Shown here: piece after piece, positions 5,365-5,990 of the stretch
Layout: every line of letters begins with the position of its first letter
Position numbering within the stretch: the first letter of the stretch is position 1
From: Sphingomonadales bacterium
Lineage (GTDB): Bacteria; Pseudomonadota; Alphaproteobacteria; Sphingomonadales; Sphingomonadaceae
Length of the DNA stretch: 5,990 nucleotides
Reading direction: 5' to 3'
NCBI GenBank assembly: GCA_013298745.1
Contig: JAAFIT010000168.1
Span: forward strand, 1-5,990
Position numbers and translations under genes: made by a program
Notes under the pieces: model-generated
Seen by the model: only the letters and a program-made list of their open reading frames with translations
Told to the model about the DNA's origin: nothing
Databases searched by the model: none

Positions 5365-5990
5365 TTTCGCCTACGCCCGGCCACAAACCCTTGCCGAAGC
5401 CGCCAGCGCCTTTGCCGGCGGCGGCGAAGCGGCGTTCATCGCCGGCGGTCACACGCTGCTGCCCGCCATCAAGTCGCGGCTGCGCATGCCCGATACGATC
5501 GTCGATCTCGCCGCCATCCCAGGCCTTGCCGGGGTGACGCGCGACGGTGACCGGCTGTGGGTCGGCGCGCTGACCACACATGCTGCTGTGGCCGCCGACG
5601 CTGGCGCAATCCCGGCGCTGGCGAAGCTGGCCGGCGCCATTGGGGACCAGCAGGTGCGCAATCGCGGCACGCTGGGTGGTGTCATCGCCAACAATGATCC
5701 GGCGGCGGATTATCCGGCGGCGGTGCTGGCGCTCGATGCGGTGGTGGAAACCGATCGCGGTGCCCATGCCGCCGATGATTATTTCCAGGGCATGTTCACC
5801 ACCGCGCTTGCCGAGGGTGAAATCGTCACCCGCGTCGGCTTCCGCGTGCCGCAGGCCGCCGCCTATGCCAAGTTTCGGCATCCGGCGTCGCGCTATGCCA
5901 TCGTCGGGGTCTTCGTCGCGCGTTTCGCCGATGGCGTGCGCGTCGCGGTGACCGGCGCTGGACCCGGCGTGTTTCGCTGGACCGACGCCG
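5357..5990 (+). CDS. FAD-binding medium subunit of the molybdenum hydroxylase, N-terminal part
   Basis: The frame opens at ATG 5357 and is still open at the window edge, giving 211 residues of an expected 260-290. It shows the FAD-binding (PCMH-type) domain of CoxM/XdhB proteins: FAYARPQTLAEA (4-15), the FAD pyrophosphate loop AGGHTLLP (29-36), IGDQQVRNRGTLGGVIANND (95-114) with the second flavin-binding loop TLGGVIAN, PAADYPAAVLALDA (115-128), and the start of the C-terminal domain with YAKFRHPASRYAIVGV around 175-190. It accepts electrons from the [2Fe-2S] subunit and passes them to an external acceptor. GGGAG six bases upstream and the 8-bp overlap with the preceding gene support the start and imply translational coupling. 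The gene order small-medium differs from the classical coxMSL arrangement; the molybdopterin large subunit should follow beyond 5990. Confidence 0.95.
   Translation, partial: MRDFAYARPQTLAEAASAFAGGGEAAFIAGGHTLLPAIKSRLRMPDTIVDLAAIPGLAGVTRDGDRLWVGALTTHAAVAADAGAIPALAKLAGAIGDQQVRNRGTLGGVIANNDPAADYPAAVLALDAVVETDRGAHAADDYFQGMFTTALAEGEIVTRVGFRVPQAAAYAKFRHPASRYAIVGVFVARFADGVRVAVTGAGPGVFRWTDA

Noticed and set aside
1..5990. CRISPR array, IS element, integrase, toxin-antitoxin or phage-defence genes
   Set aside because: No direct-repeat array, transposase, recombinase or known defence domain was found on either strand.

Overview
The window is GC-rich, gene-dense chromosomal DNA from what looks like an alphaproteobacterium, most likely a sphingomonad. 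The pointers are a GapR/DUF2312 nucleoid protein and a DUF1244 protein (both mainly alphaproteobacterial families), a membrane-bound LytTR regulator of a type common in Sphingomonadales, and intergenic GGGGCC/GGCCCC hairpin repeats I associate with sphingomonad genomes. The assignment is inferred from content, not from a database search. No tRNA, rRNA, CRISPR array, insertion sequence or phage gene was seen.

Left part (1-2400). The 3' end of a HAD-type hydrolase on the + strand converges on pyruvate kinase (pyk, - strand). The gap between them holds a pair of inverted ~39-bp repeats, each containing its own hairpin, which look like back-to-back terminators. Pyk is divergent from a small DUF1244 protein (+). 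DUF1244 in turn converges on a DUF2306-type integral membrane protein (- strand) across another symmetrical GC-rich hairpin.

Right part (2899-5990). From a 129-bp divergent intergenic region, everything runs on the + strand: a four-TM LytTR DNA-binding protein, gapR (ATGA stop/start overlap), a glutathione S-transferase-like protein (28-bp gap), then after 54 bp the small [2Fe-2S] subunit and the start of the FAD subunit of a xanthine dehydrogenase/CO dehydrogenase-family molybdenum hydroxylase. The last two genes overlap by 8 bp, and the FAD subunit runs off the window. A molybdopterin large subunit is expected just downstream.

Working together: pyk is the final ATP-forming step of glycolysis. 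LytTR and gapR appear to be translationally coupled, tying a membrane-anchored transcription factor to a chromosome-topology protein. The GST and molybdenum hydroxylase genes look like redox or xenobiotic metabolism, with substrate not readable from sequence. Most genes are recognisable members of known families. No clear undescribed multi-gene system is visible; the most unusual points are the LytTR-gapR coupling, the paired inverted hairpin repeats and the odd tail of the LytTR protein.
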